A stretch of DNA of 64,000 nucleotides, from NCBI GenBank assembly GCA_025964575.1, contig JAOPYO010000172.1, positions 1-64,000 on the forward strand, written 5' to 3'. Both the position numbers and the translations under genes were made by a program. This stretch comes from Actinomycetes bacterium. Lineage in GTDB: Bacteria > Actinomycetota > Actinomycetes > Streptosporangiales > Streptosporangiaceae. The notes beneath the pieces are model-generated. The model had not been told where the DNA came from. It saw only the letters and a list, made by a program, of their open reading frames with translations, and did no database searches. Positions 8,054-18,536 of this stretch are shown here, one piece after another (position 1 is the first letter of the stretch; the number at the start of each line of letters is the position of its first letter).

Positions 8054-10516
8054 ATGACTCGCGGAGCAGCGGGGGGGTCATCCCTCCCGAATGACATGTC
8101 CGAGCAGAACATTGAACATGTCGACGTCGTGGTCATCGGCTCGGGCTTCGGCGGTTCCGTCTCCGCGTATCGGCTGGCGGACGCCGGTCTGTCGGTTGCG
8201 CTGCTGGAGCGTGGCCGGCCCTACCCGCCGGGCACCTTCCCACGCTCGCCGTCCGACATGGGCCGCGCGTTCTGGGACCCGCGCGAGGGTCTGTACGGCA
8301 TGTTCGACGTCTGGGGCTTCAACGGTTTCGACTCGGTGGTCTCCAGCGGTCTGGGCGGCGGTTCGCTGATCTACGCCAATGTGCTGCTCCGTAAGGACGA
8401 GCACTGGTTCGTCAACGAAGAGCGGCTGCCGGGCGGCGGTTACGAGTCGTGGCCGGTGACCCGGGCCGATCTCGATTCGCACTACCAGGCGGTCGAGGAC
8501 ATGATCGGTGTGACCCCGTACCCGCTGGACAAGCCCGCCTACGCCGACACTCCCAAGACCCACGCCATGCAGGACGCGGCGGCCGAGCTGGGGTTGGATT
8601 GGCTGCTGCCTCCGCTCGCGGTCAGCTTCGCGCCGACGCGCGGTGCCGATCCGGGCATCGGCCTGCCGATCGCGGACGCGGGCTACGGCAACCTGCACGG
8701 GCAGGAGCGCAGGACCTGCCGGCTGTGCGGCGAGTGCGACCTCGGCTGCAACGACGGTGCCAAGAACAGCCTCGACCACACCTACCTGTCGGCCGCCAAG
8801 CACCGCGGCGCCGATCTGCGCACCCTGCACGAGGTGCAGGAGATCCGGCCCCGGCCGGGTGGCGGCTATGAGGTCGACTACGTCCACCACGACCCTGACG
8901 GCTCGGACCGTGCCCCAGCGAAGCAGACGATCTCGTGCGACCGGCTGGTGCTCGCCGCCGGCACGTATGGCACCTCGTACCTCCTGCTGCGCAGCAAGGA
9001 ACGGTTCCCTGGGCTGAGCGAGGCACTCGGCACCCGGTTCTCCGGCAACGGGGACCTGCTCACTTTTCTGATGCGGGCCAAGGACCGCAGCCGCACCCGT
9101 CCGCTGGACGCCAGCCGCGGGCCGGTCATCACCAGCGCGATCCGGCTGCCGGACGAGCTGGACGGGCACCCCGGCGCGGGGCGCGGCGCCTACATCCAGG
9201 ACGCCGGCTTCCCGAACTTCGTCAACTGGATGCTGGAGGGCTCCGACGTCCCCCACGAGATCTCCCGGGCGGCGCGTTTCCTCTGGGAACGGTTCCGCAC
9301 ATTCATCACTGACGCTCCCGACACCAACCTGTCGGCGGAGATCTCCCAGATGATCGGCGACGGGGCACTGTCGATCAGCTCGCTGCCGCTGCTCGGCATG
9401 GGCCGGGACACCCCGGACGGGGTGCTCAGGCTACGGCGCGGCAAGCTCGACGTCGACTGGACCACCGAGACCAGCGACGCCTACTTCGAGCGGCTGCGTG
9501 CGACGATGCGCCGGATCAGCGACGTGCTGGGCGCCGAGTACGCCGACAACCCCATGTGGTTCCGTAAGCGGGTCATCACCGTGCATCCGCTGGGCGGGGC
9601 ACCGATGGGCCTGCACGCGGGCAACGGCGTCTGCGACCCGTACGGCGAGGTCCACGGATACCCCGGCCTCTACATCGCCGATGGCTCCGCATTGCCGGGG
9701 CCGGTCGGGGCCAACCCGTCACTCACCATCGCGGCGCTGGCCGACCGTATGTCCACCCGGCTCCTCGAGAACAAAAAGACGACCGCCACGGGGGCCGGGC
9801 CGAGAGGTGGGGGTGGGCACCTTCCAGGTAGCCAGGACCAACACCGCCTCGGCCTGCCAGGCGGGACGATGAACGGCACGGCGTGCGCTCCTGGACACGG
9901 GGGTGATCAGGGGCGTACGTCGTTGTCGTTCACAGAGGAGATGAAAGGGTTCTACACCGACGGGGCGAGCAATCCGCGTGCCGGAGAGCTCGCCGCCCGC
10001 CGGGAACGTCTCTCGTTCCGGCTGACCATCACCGCGGACGACATTGAGCGTTTCCTGGCCGAGCCCGGGCACACCGCCCGGGCTGAGGGATGGATTGACG
10101 CCGCTGGCCACGGGGGCCGGCGTCATGTCGAGCGGGGCTGGTTCAATCTGTTCGCGCCTGCGGGCGCGCCGGATCGCCGTCTGATGAAGTACCGGTTGCA
10201 CTTCACCGACGGCACGAACCTGCCCCGCACCCTCACTGGGTGGAAGAACGTCTTCCATGGACCGCCGATCGACATCTGGCCGGACACCTCAACCCTGTTC
10301 TACCGGGTGCTCGAGGGGCACGTGGAGGAGAATGAGGATGAGCACGCTCGCATCGTCGGCGCGGGGACGCTGCATATCGAGCTCGCCGACTTCGCACACC
10401 AACTGACCACGTTTCACACCACCGGCCCGCACGGCGTCGCCGCGCTGGCCCGGTTCGGCTCGTTCTTCCTCGGAGAGCTCTGGGACGTCTACCGGCCGGC
10501 TCAGCACAGCTCCTGA
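8054..10516 (+). CDS. GMC family oxidoreductase (cholesterol oxidase-like) with extra C-terminal domain
   Basis: FAD motif VDVVVIGSGFGGSVSAYRLADAGLSVALLERGRPYPPG; C-term VHPLGGAPMG...GLYIADGSALPGPVGANPSLTIAALADR; continuous ORF into LSFTEEMKGFYTDG...LGELWDVY. Start could be 8096 (MSEQNIEH). Confidence 0.88.
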   Translation: MTRGAAGGSSLPNDMSEQNIEHVDVVVIGSGFGGSVSAYRLADAGLSVALLERGRPYPPGTFPRSPSDMGRAFWDPREGLYGMFDVWGFNGFDSVVSSGLGGGSLIYANVLLRKDEHWFVNEERLPGGGYESWPVTRADLDSHYQAVEDMIGVTPYPLDKPAYADTPKTHAMQDAAAELGLDWLLPPLAVSFAPTRGADPGIGLPIADAGYGNLHGQERRTCRLCGECDLGCNDGAKNSLDHTYLSAAKHRGADLRTLHEVQEIRPRPGGGYEVDYVHHDPDGSDRAPAKQTISCDRLVLAAGTYGTSYLLLRSKERFPGLSEALGTRFSGNGDLLTFLMRAKDRSRTRPLDASRGPVITSAIRLPDELDGHPGAGRGAYIQDAGFPNFVNWMLEGSDVPHEISRAARFLWERFRTFITDAPDTNLSAEISQMIGDGALSISSLPLLGMGRDTPDGVLRLRRGKLDVDWTTETSDAYFERLRATMRRISDVLGAEYADNPMWFRKRVITVHPLGGAPMGLHAGNGVCDPYGEVHGYPGLYIADGSALPGPVGANPSLTIAALADRMSTRLLENKKTTATGAGPRGGGGHLPGSQDQHRLGLPGGTMNGTACAPGHGGDQGRTSLSFTEEMKGFYTDGASNPRAGELAARRERLSFRLTITADDIERFLAEPGHTARAEGWIDAAGHGGRRHVERGWFNLFAPAGAPDRRLMKYRLHFTDGTNLPRTLTGWKNVFHGPPIDIWPDTSTLFYRVLEGHVEENEDEHARIVGAGTLHIELADFAHQLTTFHTTGPHGVAALARFGSFFLGELWDVYRPAQHSS

Positions 10517-10655
10517 TATCGACAAACCTGATTACGGTAAGTTACGATCAATATCTTCATTGGCCAAATGGTCCGCAACGTCACCGGGCACCCGCACGGT
10601 ATGTCACGATCGGGCCACTGAAGCGAGACAACCTGACGGGACGGAGGTGGCCATC

Positions 10656-10862
10656 ATGGCCTATGCCGAATGTGGTGGCAGTTCGACCATCCCTCAGGCC
10701 ACATTCATCGGCGATGACGCCCACACCCAGCTCATCCGCCACGTCTTCGTGTATTCGTGGGCGATGCACTCGGGTCACCCCATGCCGGACAAGCCGCAGG
10801 GGACCTGGACCGCCGATGAGCTCGTCGACTTCTGGGCCGACGACGACGTCGTCTGGCTCTGA
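10656..10862 (+). CDS. Small acidic hypothetical protein (68 aa)
   Basis: MAYAECGGSSTIPQATFIGDDAHTQLIRHVFVYSWAMHSGHPMPDKPQGTWTADELVDFWADDDVVWL; upstream ACGGAGG SD-like. Confidence 0.5.
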   Translation: MAYAECGGSSTIPQATFIGDDAHTQLIRHVFVYSWAMHSGHPMPDKPQGTWTADELVDFWADDDVVWL

Positions 10863-10892
10863 CCCCGTTCCCCGGGACAGGGGAACTGATCA

Positions 10893-10926
10893 CGGTTATC
10901 AGGACATGGCGGTTATCAGGACATGG
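10893..10926. repeat. Tandem 17-bp direct repeat (2 copies)
   Basis: CGGTTATCAGGACATGG x2. Confidence 0.9.
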
Positions 10927-11146
10927 CGGGCATCCGGCCGACCGTGACGACTCGCGTCATATGAGCTGCTTTGCCCTGTCCACATCCCTCATTGAGGTTT
11001 TCCAGGAGCGTTCCAGGGAAGGCCGAAAACCGCAGGTCGTGAGCGTTTGTAACTTCGTGCCTTACCGTTAGGTGAAGATCCCTACCGGGCGGCGGCGGAT
11101 CCGGCGGCACACGGTAGACCTGGATCGTTGAGAGAGGTGGCCTTTC

Positions 11147-12529
11147 GTGACGCGCGAAAGCGAGTTCGTCGTTGTCGCCAACCGGCTCCCGGTGGATCGG
11201 GTGATCGGATCGAACGGAGAGGCGTCGTGGCGGCGCAGCCCCGGTGGGTTGGTGAGTGCCATCGCCCCGGTGATGCGCCGCAGGAAGGGCGCCTGGCTGG
11301 GCTGGCCGGGAGCCGCGGACGAGAAGCTGGACCCGTTCACCGAGGACGGGATGGAGCTGGTGCCGATCACTCTCTCGGCCACGGACATCGAGCTCTACTA
11401 CGAGGGGTTCTCCAACGCGACCCTGTGGCCGCTGTACCACGATGTGATCGCCGCCCCGGTCTATGATCGCCGCTTCTGGGAGTCCTACGTGGAGGTGAAC
11501 GAGAGGTTCGCCGCGGCCGCCGCCGAGAAGGCCGCGCCGGGGGGCGTGGTGTGGGTGCAGGACTACCAGCTGCAGCTGGTCCCGGCGATGCTGCGTAGAC
11601 TTCGCCCGGATCTGCGGATCGGTTTCTTTCTGCACATCCCGTTCCCGCCGCCGGAGCTGTTCCAGCAGCTGCCGTGGCGCAAGCAGATCATCGAGGGTCT
11701 ACTGGGCGCGGACCTGGTCGGTTTCCAGCGGCCCGGGGCCGCGTCGAACTTTCTGCGGCTGGCGCGCAGGTACTGCGATGTCAAGGTGCAGGGGGCGTCC
11801 GCCCAGTTCGACAATCGCATGGTCCATGCTCAGGCGTTCCCGATCTCGGTGGACGTCGGCGAGCTTGCCGAGTTCACCAGCAGCCCGAAGGTGTGGCGGC
11901 GGGCGGCGGAGATCCGCGCGGATCTCGGTGCCGCCAAGATCCTGCTCGGAATCGACCGGCTCGACTACACCAAGGGCATCGGACAGCGACTGCAGGCCTT
12001 CGGGGAGCTGTTCAGCGACGGAACCCTCCACCCGGGCGAGGCGGTCTTCGTCCAGATCGCCACCCCGAGCCGCGAGCGGGTCGAGCAGTACCGGCTGCTC
12101 CGCGACGAGATCGAGCAACAGGTGGGGCGGATCAACGGCGAGTACGCCCAGATCGGCTCGCCGGTCATCCACTACCTGCATACCTCCTACGACCGGGAGG
12201 AGTTGGTCGCTCTCTATCTGGCGGCCGACGTCATGGTGGTGACCCCGCTGAGGGACGGCATGAACCTGGTGGCCAAGGAGTACGTCGCGTGCCGTCAGGA
12301 CCTGCACGGCTCCCTGGTGCTCAGTGAGTTCGCCGGTGCCGCCGATGAGCTCAAACAGTCCTTCCTGATCAACCCGTACGACATCGATGGGCTGAAGCAG
12401 ACACTGCTCACGGCGATGCGGGCCGAGCCGGACGATCTGGCCCGCCGGATGCGGGCGATGCGCCGGCGCGTGAGTCAGTACGACGTCAACCGCTGGGCAC
12501 GGGAGTTCCTCACGGCCCTGGAGGAATGA
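11147..12529 (+). CDS. otsA: Alpha,alpha-trehalose-phosphate synthase (GT20)
   Basis: [13 protein letters not shown]...[11 protein letters not shown]...[16 protein letters not shown]...[14 protein letters not shown]...[10 protein letters not shown]...[16 protein letters not shown]. Confidence 0.96.
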   Translation: MTRESEFVVVANRLPVDRVIGSNGEASWRRSPGGLVSAIAPVMRRRKGAWLGWPGAADEKLDPFTEDGMELVPITLSATDIELYYEGFSNATLWPLYHDVIAAPVYDRRFWESYVEVNERFAAAAAEKAAPGGVVWVQDYQLQLVPAMLRRLRPDLRIGFFLHIPFPPPELFQQLPWRKQIIEGLLGADLVGFQRPGAASNFLRLARRYCDVKVQGASAQFDNRMVHAQAFPISVDVGELAEFTSSPKVWRRAAEIRADLGAAKILLGIDRLDYTKGIGQRLQAFGELFSDGTLHPGEAVFVQIATPSRERVEQYRLLRDEIEQQVGRINGEYAQIGSPVIHYLHTSYDREELVALYLAADVMVVTPLRDGMNLVAKEYVACRQDLHGSLVLSEFAGAADELKQSFLINPYDIDGLKQTLLTAMRAEPDDLARRMRAMRRRVSQYDVNRWAREFLTALEE

Positions 12530-12532
12530 CCA

Positions 12533-12555
12533 GGCACATCCGGTCATGATGTGCC
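12533..12555. terminator. Candidate bidirectional hairpin between convergent genes
   Basis: GGCACATC-CGGTCAT-GATGTGCC. Confidence 0.5.
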
Positions 12556-12590
12556 GGGGCGGGCGGCGGGGAGACTCTGCGCGTCCCGGG

Positions 12591-14765
12591 TCAGCGGGGC
12601 GCCCAGGCGAGCAGGTTCACCTGCCGGACGAGGGGGGTGGTGACCTTGTCATGGGTCACCACCAGGTCTCCGGCGGTCCAGCCGCCGCCCAATGGGCTGG
12701 ACGTCATGGTCCCGGTCAGCGTGGCCTGCCAGCCGGCCCGCTCATAGCACCGCCGCAGCGCGCTGTCGGAGGTCTTCACCCACCGGGCACCCTCCGCGCG
12801 GTACACCTGCGGAGCAGCCGTGATGTCCTTGACGGTAGCGGTACCGCCGATACCGCGGGTGACACAGCCGGCCGGGGCGGCGACGATCGAGGCGTACGCG
12901 ACGCCTGCGGTGTCGAACCAGACGGCCCCGGCGTAGGTGCGCGCGGGCAAGGCCGGGCGGCTCTCCTGCCCGGTGGCCGCGTCCAGCAGGACCACCGAGT
13001 CGAAGTTACTGCAGTAGCCGCCGTGCGAGGTGATGACGTAACCGATCCGCTTACCGTCCGGGCTCGTGGTGAAGCCCCGGGGGATCGTGTTGTCGAGGAA
13101 GGTCTTCTGAGACCGGACGAACGGTGTGGCCCGTCCCGCGGCGTCCACGCGGTACAGCACCTCGGGCCCCCCAGAAGCGCTGACCCCGGTTCCATATCCG
13201 ATGATCAGCGCACCTGAGGCCGTCGCGGTGAGCAGGTCGAAGCTGTTGGCGAAGTCGGTGGTCAAGGCGGCCGGCAGCCCGGTGATCTTCACCCGGACCG
13301 GCTTCGCGGCCTCGGCGGAGAAACCGAGGAGATGGGGATCGTTCCCGGAGATGGTCTCACCGGCGAACAGCCGGTCGCCCTGGAAGGCGATGCTGGAACA
13401 ATCACACGGCCAGGTCCGCACCGGGCCGCCGCCGCGCACGTCGGCGAGGTGAATCTGACTGCCCGAGAAAGAGGCACCGGTCGTCCAGCCGAGCCGTCTC
13501 CCGTCGGCGGACCAGACGAGATCCTGCACCTTCGTACCGCCCCGCAACGCGGCGACCGTACGCGGCGTACCGGCCCCGGACCGGACCTGGACCGCGTCGG
13601 CGGTGGCGTAGGCGAGAGTGGGCAGGGGCGGCGGCGCGGCAGGTTTCGCCGCGGACTTCGCGAACGGCTTGGCCGCCACGACCACGGCGGCTCCGCCCCC
13701 GGCGACCGCCACCGCGGCGGTCCCGGCGATGACGGCCTTGCCCAGCACCGTCTTGTAGAAGATCCGCCGACCGGTGGTCGCGGCGCCGTGCCCGATCGTG
13801 GACCCGGCCCCATGCCCGGCCGCCTGACCTGCTGCCTGACCTGCTGCCTGACCTGCGGCTTGGCCCGCCGCCTGGCCGGCGCCGAGGAGCAGCCCGGCCA
13901 ATGGTGACAGGACGGCGAGCGCGGCGACCGTCGCGCCGAGAGCCTGCCAGCCGCGCGTCTCCCAGTCCGGGCCGTATGCGGTGCCGGCCACGGCCTCCAG
14001 CTCGGTCACGAACGCGGCGGCGCTCGCCGGCCGTTCCCCCGCCGTCTTGGCCATCCCTCGGGCGACCAGTCCGCGCAGTGGTTCGGGCACCTCCTCGACC
14101 GGCACCGGCTCGGTGAGGTGCCGGCCCATGAGCGCGACCTGGTCGTCGGCGGTGTACGGCCGGTGGCCGGTGACGCACTCGAAGAACACGCAGGTGGCCG
14201 CGTACACGTCGGTGGAGGGAGTGGCGGGTTCGGCCCGCCACTGCTCGGGAGCCATGTAGGCGGGCGTGCCGCTGCGGGCCTGCTGACCCGTGAGGGTGGC
14301 GACGCCGAAGTCGATGAGCTTGCTGAGTCCGCTGCCCTCGACCACGACGTTCGCGGGCTTGTAGTCGCGGTGCACGACGCCCAAGTCGTGCGCGGCGGCC
14401 AGACCGAGCAGCGAGCCCTTCAGCACGGACAGGGACGCCTCAGGGGTGAGGGTGCCGTGCCGGTCCAGTGCCACCTGGAGGGAGACACCGTCCACGGCCT
14501 CCATGAGGATGGCGGCGCCCGCCCCGGGCTCCTCGACGTAGTCGTACAGCTTCGCGACGTACGGGTTGGCCACCCGCCTGAGCAGCCGCGCCTCCTCCCG
14601 GAACCTCGTGAGGTCACGGGTCGTGAAGACGTACTTCACCGCGACGACCGTGCCGGTCACGTCGTGCCTGGCGAGCACGACCCTGCCCTGGGCTCCGGAC
14701 CCGAGTTCGCGCAGTTCGGTGAACCCGCTCACCCGCCATCGAACCGGTTGATCCATGACCAACAT
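12591..14765 (-). CDS. Serine/threonine protein kinase with TM segment and beta-propeller-like extracellular region
   Basis: FTELRELGSGAQGRVVLARH...VVHRDYKPANVVVEG...LIDFGVAT...GTPAYMAPEQW; Ala-rich TM after (GQAA)n linker. Confidence 0.92.
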   Translation of the reverse strand: MLVMDQPVRWRVSGFTELRELGSGAQGRVVLARHDVTGTVVAVKYVFTTRDLTRFREEARLLRRVANPYVAKLYDYVEEPGAGAAILMEAVDGVSLQVALDRHGTLTPEASLSVLKGSLLGLAAAHDLGVVHRDYKPANVVVEGSGLSKLIDFGVATLTGQQARSGTPAYMAPEQWRAEPATPSTDVYAATCVFFECVTGHRPYTADDQVALMGRHLTEPVPVEEVPEPLRGLVARGMAKTAGERPASAAAFVTELEAVAGTAYGPDWETRGWQALGATVAALAVLSPLAGLLLGAGQAAGQAAGQAAGQAAGQAAGHGAGSTIGHGAATTGRRIFYKTVLGKAVIAGTAAVAVAGGGAAVVVAAKPFAKSAAKPAAPPPLPTLAYATADAVQVRSGAGTPRTVAALRGGTKVQDLVWSADGRRLGWTTGASFSGSQIHLADVRGGGPVRTWPCDCSSIAFQGDRLFAGETISGNDPHLLGFSAEAAKPVRVKITGLPAALTTDFANSFDLLTATASGALIIGYGTGVSASGGPEVLYRVDAAGRATPFVRSQKTFLDNTIPRGFTTSPDGKRIGYVITSHGGYCSNFDSVVLLDAATGQESRPALPARTYAGAVWFDTAGVAYASIVAAPAGCVTRGIGGTATVKDITAAPQVYRAEGARWVKTSDSALRRCYERAGWQATLTGTMTSSPLGGGWTAGDLVVTHDKVTTPLVRQVNLLAWAPR
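13822..13881. repeat. 12-bp tandem repeat inside kinase gene, encodes (GQAA)n
   Basis: GCCTGACCTGCT-type units x5 encode AGQAAGQAAGQAAGQAAGQ. Confidence 0.85.
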
Positions 14766-14812
14766 GATGCCGTGATCGGGGCGATCCGGACCAGGCCGAC
14801 GATCAAGACATG

Positions 14813-16270
14813 TCAGGACCCTGCGAGCGTCTTGAGTTCGTCCAGCGCCTCACCCATGTAGGCGATCACCTTCCACACGTCGGGGACCAGGTCGGGGCAG
14901 GCGGTGACACCGACGTCGATGTTCCCGTTATAAGAGAACACCGTGATGTTGAGGCCGCCGGTCGAATCGCTGATCACCGAGAGCGGGTAGTAGCCGAGCA
15001 CCTGGGCGCCGCGGAGATAGAGCGGAATCTGCGGGCCGGGCACGTTCGACACGATCAGGTTGACGGTCCGCAGAATGGAGTTGGGAGCGAACTGCAGCGC
15101 CAGCCGAGTGGCCATTCCGGCGATCGGCGCGGGCATCATCGAGCTGACCTCCTGCAGCCAGCCGCCGGAGGAGGCGACGAACCGGCGCTTGACCGCGCGC
15201 ATGCTGTTCCGCACCGCGTCGAAGCGCTCTCCGGGGTCGGCGACATGGGTCGCCAGCGGGGCGATCATCACCGCGAGCCGGTTGCCGCCGTCCTCGCAGG
15301 TCTCGCCGCTGTTCTGCCGCAGTGATACCGGCACGCCGGCGACGAGTGGCTGGTCCGGCAGTGCGTCGTGCTCGATCAACCAGCGACGCAACGCCGTGGC
15401 GCAGAGCGCCATCACGACATCGTTGACGCTGCCCCCCAGGTTCTGCCGGATCCACTTGATCTCCTCCAGCGGCAGCGAGCCGTACGCGAATCCGCGGTGC
15501 GCGCTGATCGTCCCGTTGAACGGGGTGGGCGGCGGGCTCAGCCTCGGCACCCTGTGCGTTCTCTTGGTGTCCACCCGCAGCACGGTCTGCAGCGCACGTG
15601 ATACCCAGTCCATCCCGGGGTACTGCCCGAGGCCCGGGATCTCGTCGAGGTACGGCGCCGTACGGACGAACGCCCGGGTCGAGCGCATCGGGTGCATCAC
15701 GTTCTTGAGCACCCCGGTGCCGAGCATGGTCAGCACGCCCGGCGCCCGTTCGGGCTCCTCTTCCTTCGGGGCCGGCAGGGCACGCGGCTCGGGTGACAGG
15801 TCCAGCAGCGCGGCCAGGGTCTCCGCGGCGAGGACCCCGTCGATGGCGGCATGGTGCACCTTGACGTAGACCGCGGTCCGGCCGCCGGCCAGTCCATGGA
15901 CGAGGCACATCTCCCACAGCGGGCGGCTCCGATCCAGCGGCGACTCGTGCAGCCGAGCGACCTCCTCGCCGAGCTGTCGCTCGTCACCCGGGCACGGCAA
16001 CGTGACCTCGTGCACATGCAGGGCGGGGTCGAAGTCCGGGTCGTCGATCCAGTACGGCAGGTCGATGCCGAACGGCACCTCGACCAGCCTCTGGCGGATC
16101 GGCTTGGCGAGATACGCGCGCTCCCGTACGAGTTCGATCATCTCATCGAGGGTGAGTCTGCCACCTGGGCAAAGCGTCGTATCAAGGATGGCCACGCCGC
16201 CGATATGCGCGACGGTGGTGCCGCCTTCGATGTTGAGGAAGTTCGCGTCGACCGCGGTCAACTGGCTCAT
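14813..16270 (-). CDS. Wax ester synthase/diacylglycerol acyltransferase (WS/DGAT) family
   Basis: VKVHHAAIDGVLAAE (HHxxxDG motif); SVNDVVMALCATALRRWL; NLIVSNVPGPQIPLYLRGA. Confidence 0.95.
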   Translation of the reverse strand: MSQLTAVDANFLNIEGGTTVAHIGGVAILDTTLCPGGRLTLDEMIELVRERAYLAKPIRQRLVEVPFGIDLPYWIDDPDFDPALHVHEVTLPCPGDERQLGEEVARLHESPLDRSRPLWEMCLVHGLAGGRTAVYVKVHHAAIDGVLAAETLAALLDLSPEPRALPAPKEEEPERAPGVLTMLGTGVLKNVMHPMRSTRAFVRTAPYLDEIPGLGQYPGMDWVSRALQTVLRVDTKRTHRVPRLSPPPTPFNGTISAHRGFAYGSLPLEEIKWIRQNLGGSVNDVVMALCATALRRWLIEHDALPDQPLVAGVPVSLRQNSGETCEDGGNRLAVMIAPLATHVADPGERFDAVRNSMRAVKRRFVASSGGWLQEVSSMMPAPIAGMATRLALQFAPNSILRTVNLIVSNVPGPQIPLYLRGAQVLGYYPLSVISDSTGGLNITVFSYNGNIDVGVTACPDLVPDVWKVIAYMGEALDELKTLAGS

Positions 16271-16599
16271 CTTTCCGGCCCATCTGCTCGTATGCCTCCC
16301 GACCTCTACTGGCTATGCAGTACCGACAAGTAGGTCAATAAAGGCTGTAACTACGTAACACGGACTTAACTCAATGTCATCAGTCCGTTACGCCAACTCT
16401 CCCCTGATGGACTCGTTCCAACCCGGGTGACACGCCCTCAATGGTCCCGACCCCAAGTGGACGCTTCGCTTCTTGCGACATGCAGCCAATGCCGCGCGAT
16501 CACGGTGATTGTTCAGCGTTTTCATGACAAACGTGATCGGATCGCTCCGGCGGAGTTTTAGAGGAGGAGCCCGGATGACAGACCCTCACCGGCCGGGGG

Positions 16600-16911
16600 A
16601 TGATCGCAGTGGTGTTCGTCGCGGCCATCGGCGATGCCTCACATGAGCTGCCCGGGGTCGCTGCAGGCTTCCAGCAGGCAGCGCTGGCGCTCAGCGGAAC
16701 GCTCGCGAGCGCGGTTCTCGGCTCGATCGTTTCGGCCCGTACACCTTCGGTGACGGCATGGCCCGGCGAAGGACTCTCGGCCACCTCGGTCCATGCCTTC
16801 ATGACCGCTCTCACGCACGGCTGGCAGAGCGCGCTGCTCGTCGCCGGCGTCGCGGCCCTCATCGCGGCCGCGCTGGCCTTTTTGGTGCGCCCCGCTCCTG
16901 CCGCCGGTTGA
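16600..16911 (+). pseudogene. C-terminal fragment of MFS (EmrB/QacA-like) transporter
   Basis: VVFVAAIGDASHELPGVAAGFQQAALALSGTLASAVLGSIVSAR...ALLVAGVAALIAAALAFLVRP resembles the last TMs of a DHA2 transporter; no N-terminal part upstream. Confidence 0.55.
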
Positions 16912-16919
16912 TCGCGCGG

Positions 16920-17705
16920 TCAGAAGGCGCTGTGGGCGAGCCAGTGGTCGAGGAGCTTCTCGTCACCGTGGACCTCGACCCTGGCACTGGCGGGCGGTAG
17001 GCGCCGGTAGATCACCAGCAGCAGGTCGACGGCTGGGCCCCGTAGTGCCACGTCGCCCTTGCCGTGCCCGTGCTCCCATACGGCTCCACCCGGGGTACGG
17101 CGCACGGACCACTCCCCCGCCTCGCCGAGTCCGCCGTCCGTGGCGTGGAAGTGCAACGTCTCGCCGTCGCCTTTGAGCTCCTTGAAGGCCGGCCTCATCT
17201 CGCCCACCTTGGGGGACTCGATGAAGCTCAGCAGCTCGGAGACGGCGTCGGCGGCCAACTCCGGCGCCGGGTCGAAGCCCGCGCCCACCGCGAGGCAGGC
17301 GTCGGCGCGGTGCACGAGGGTCTCGTGGGTCATCCGGCGGGCCCAGAATCCAGCGCTCTGCTCATCGCCCCAGGTCCACACCCGTGTCTCGGGACCGGCC
17401 TCGCGGAGCGCCCGGACGACCCCTTCGGCACCGGCGGTCAGCCAGGCCAGCCGCTCCTCGTGGTCCTCGGGTGGCACCGCATCGTCCAGGCTCCGCGTGT
17501 CGAGGCTCTCGGTGGCGCGGCGTGCCACGCTCGCCCCCGCCCACCGGTGGACCCTGCCGACATGGTTGACCAGCTTCCTCAGCGTCCAGCCGGGGCAGGA
17601 CGGCACCGGCGCCGCCGGATCGGCGGAACGCACCGCCTCGACGATCTTGGCCGTCTCGGCCTCGATCTCGGCGTAGTAGCGGTCGTACGAGAGCAACGTC
17701 ATCAT
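16920..17705 (-). CDS. Maleylpyruvate isomerase family mycothiol-dependent enzyme (DinB-like)
   Basis: [56 protein letters not shown]. Confidence 0.85.
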   Translation of the reverse strand: MMTLLSYDRYYAEIEAETAKIVEAVRSADPAAPVPSCPGWTLRKLVNHVGRVHRWAGASVARRATESLDTRSLDDAVPPEDHEERLAWLTAGAEGVVRALREAGPETRVWTWGDEQSAGFWARRMTHETLVHRADACLAVGAGFDPAPELAADAVSELLSFIESPKVGEMRPAFKELKGDGETLHFHATDGGLGEAGEWSVRRTPGGAVWEHGHGKGDVALRGPAVDLLLVIYRRLPPASARVEVHGDEKLLDHWLAHSAF

Positions 17706-17848
17706 CGCGGATCCTCCAGTCATCGGCCCGGCCAGCCGACTCTATCGACGGCCCGTCCCTGACACCCAGACCTGGATTGTGCCCAGCGCTTCTGCTTCGT
17801 CCGCGGTGTCGCCCCGCGGAGGCCGGTCCATCACTAAAGTTGCAGAAC

Positions 17849-18526
17849 ATGACAGGACGTCCGCTGAGTGAGACCGTCGAGGCCGGCTGGGCCACCGCGC
17901 TGGAACCGGTCGCCGATCGGATCGGGGCGATGGGTGAGTTCCTGCGTGCCGAGGTGGCCGCGGGCCGCCGGTATCTGCCGGCCGGTCCGAACATCCTGCG
18001 AGCTTTCCAGCAGCCGTTCCAGGACGTACGGATTCTGATCGTCGGCCAGGACCCCTACCCCACGCCTGGGCATCCGGTCGGGCTCAGCTTCTCGGTGGCG
18101 CCCGAGGTACGGCCGCTGCCCGGCAGCCTCATCAACATCTTCCGGGAGTATGGCGCCGACCTCGGCCATCCGGAGCCCTCCAACGGCGACCTCACGCCCT
18201 GGACCGAGCGCGGGGTGCTGCTGCTCAACAGGTCGCTCACCGTCGCGCCGGGCAAGCCCGCCTCGCATCGCGGCAAGGGCTGGGAAGAGGTCACCGAGCA
18301 GGCGATCCGGGCACTGGCCGCACGAGGCACCCCGCTGGTCGCGATCCTGTGGGGCCGGGACGCCCGCAACCTGCGCCCGCTGCTGGGCGAGGTGCCCTGC
18401 ATCGAGTCGGCGCATCCCAGCCCGATGTCGGCCGACCGCGGTTTCTTCGGCTCCCGCCCCTTCGGCAAGGCCAACGCCATGCTCGAACGCCAGGGCGCCC
18501 AACCCATCGACTGGAAACTTCCCTGA
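17849..18526 (+). CDS. ung: Uracil-DNA glycosylase
   Basis: [49 protein letters not shown]. Confidence 0.95.
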   Translation: MTGRPLSETVEAGWATALEPVADRIGAMGEFLRAEVAAGRRYLPAGPNILRAFQQPFQDVRILIVGQDPYPTPGHPVGLSFSVAPEVRPLPGSLINIFREYGADLGHPEPSNGDLTPWTERGVLLLNRSLTVAPGKPASHRGKGWEEVTEQAIRALAARGTPLVAILWGRDARNLRPLLGEVPCIESAHPSPMSADRGFFGSRPFGKANAMLERQGAQPIDWKLP

Positions 18527-18536
18527 CCTTTGGCGG

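Noticed and set aside
6856-8136. 426-aa minus-strand ORF
   Set aside because: Antisense shadow of the alpha/beta hydrolase
8078-9256. 392-aa minus-strand ORF
   Set aside because: Antisense shadow of the GMC oxidoreductase
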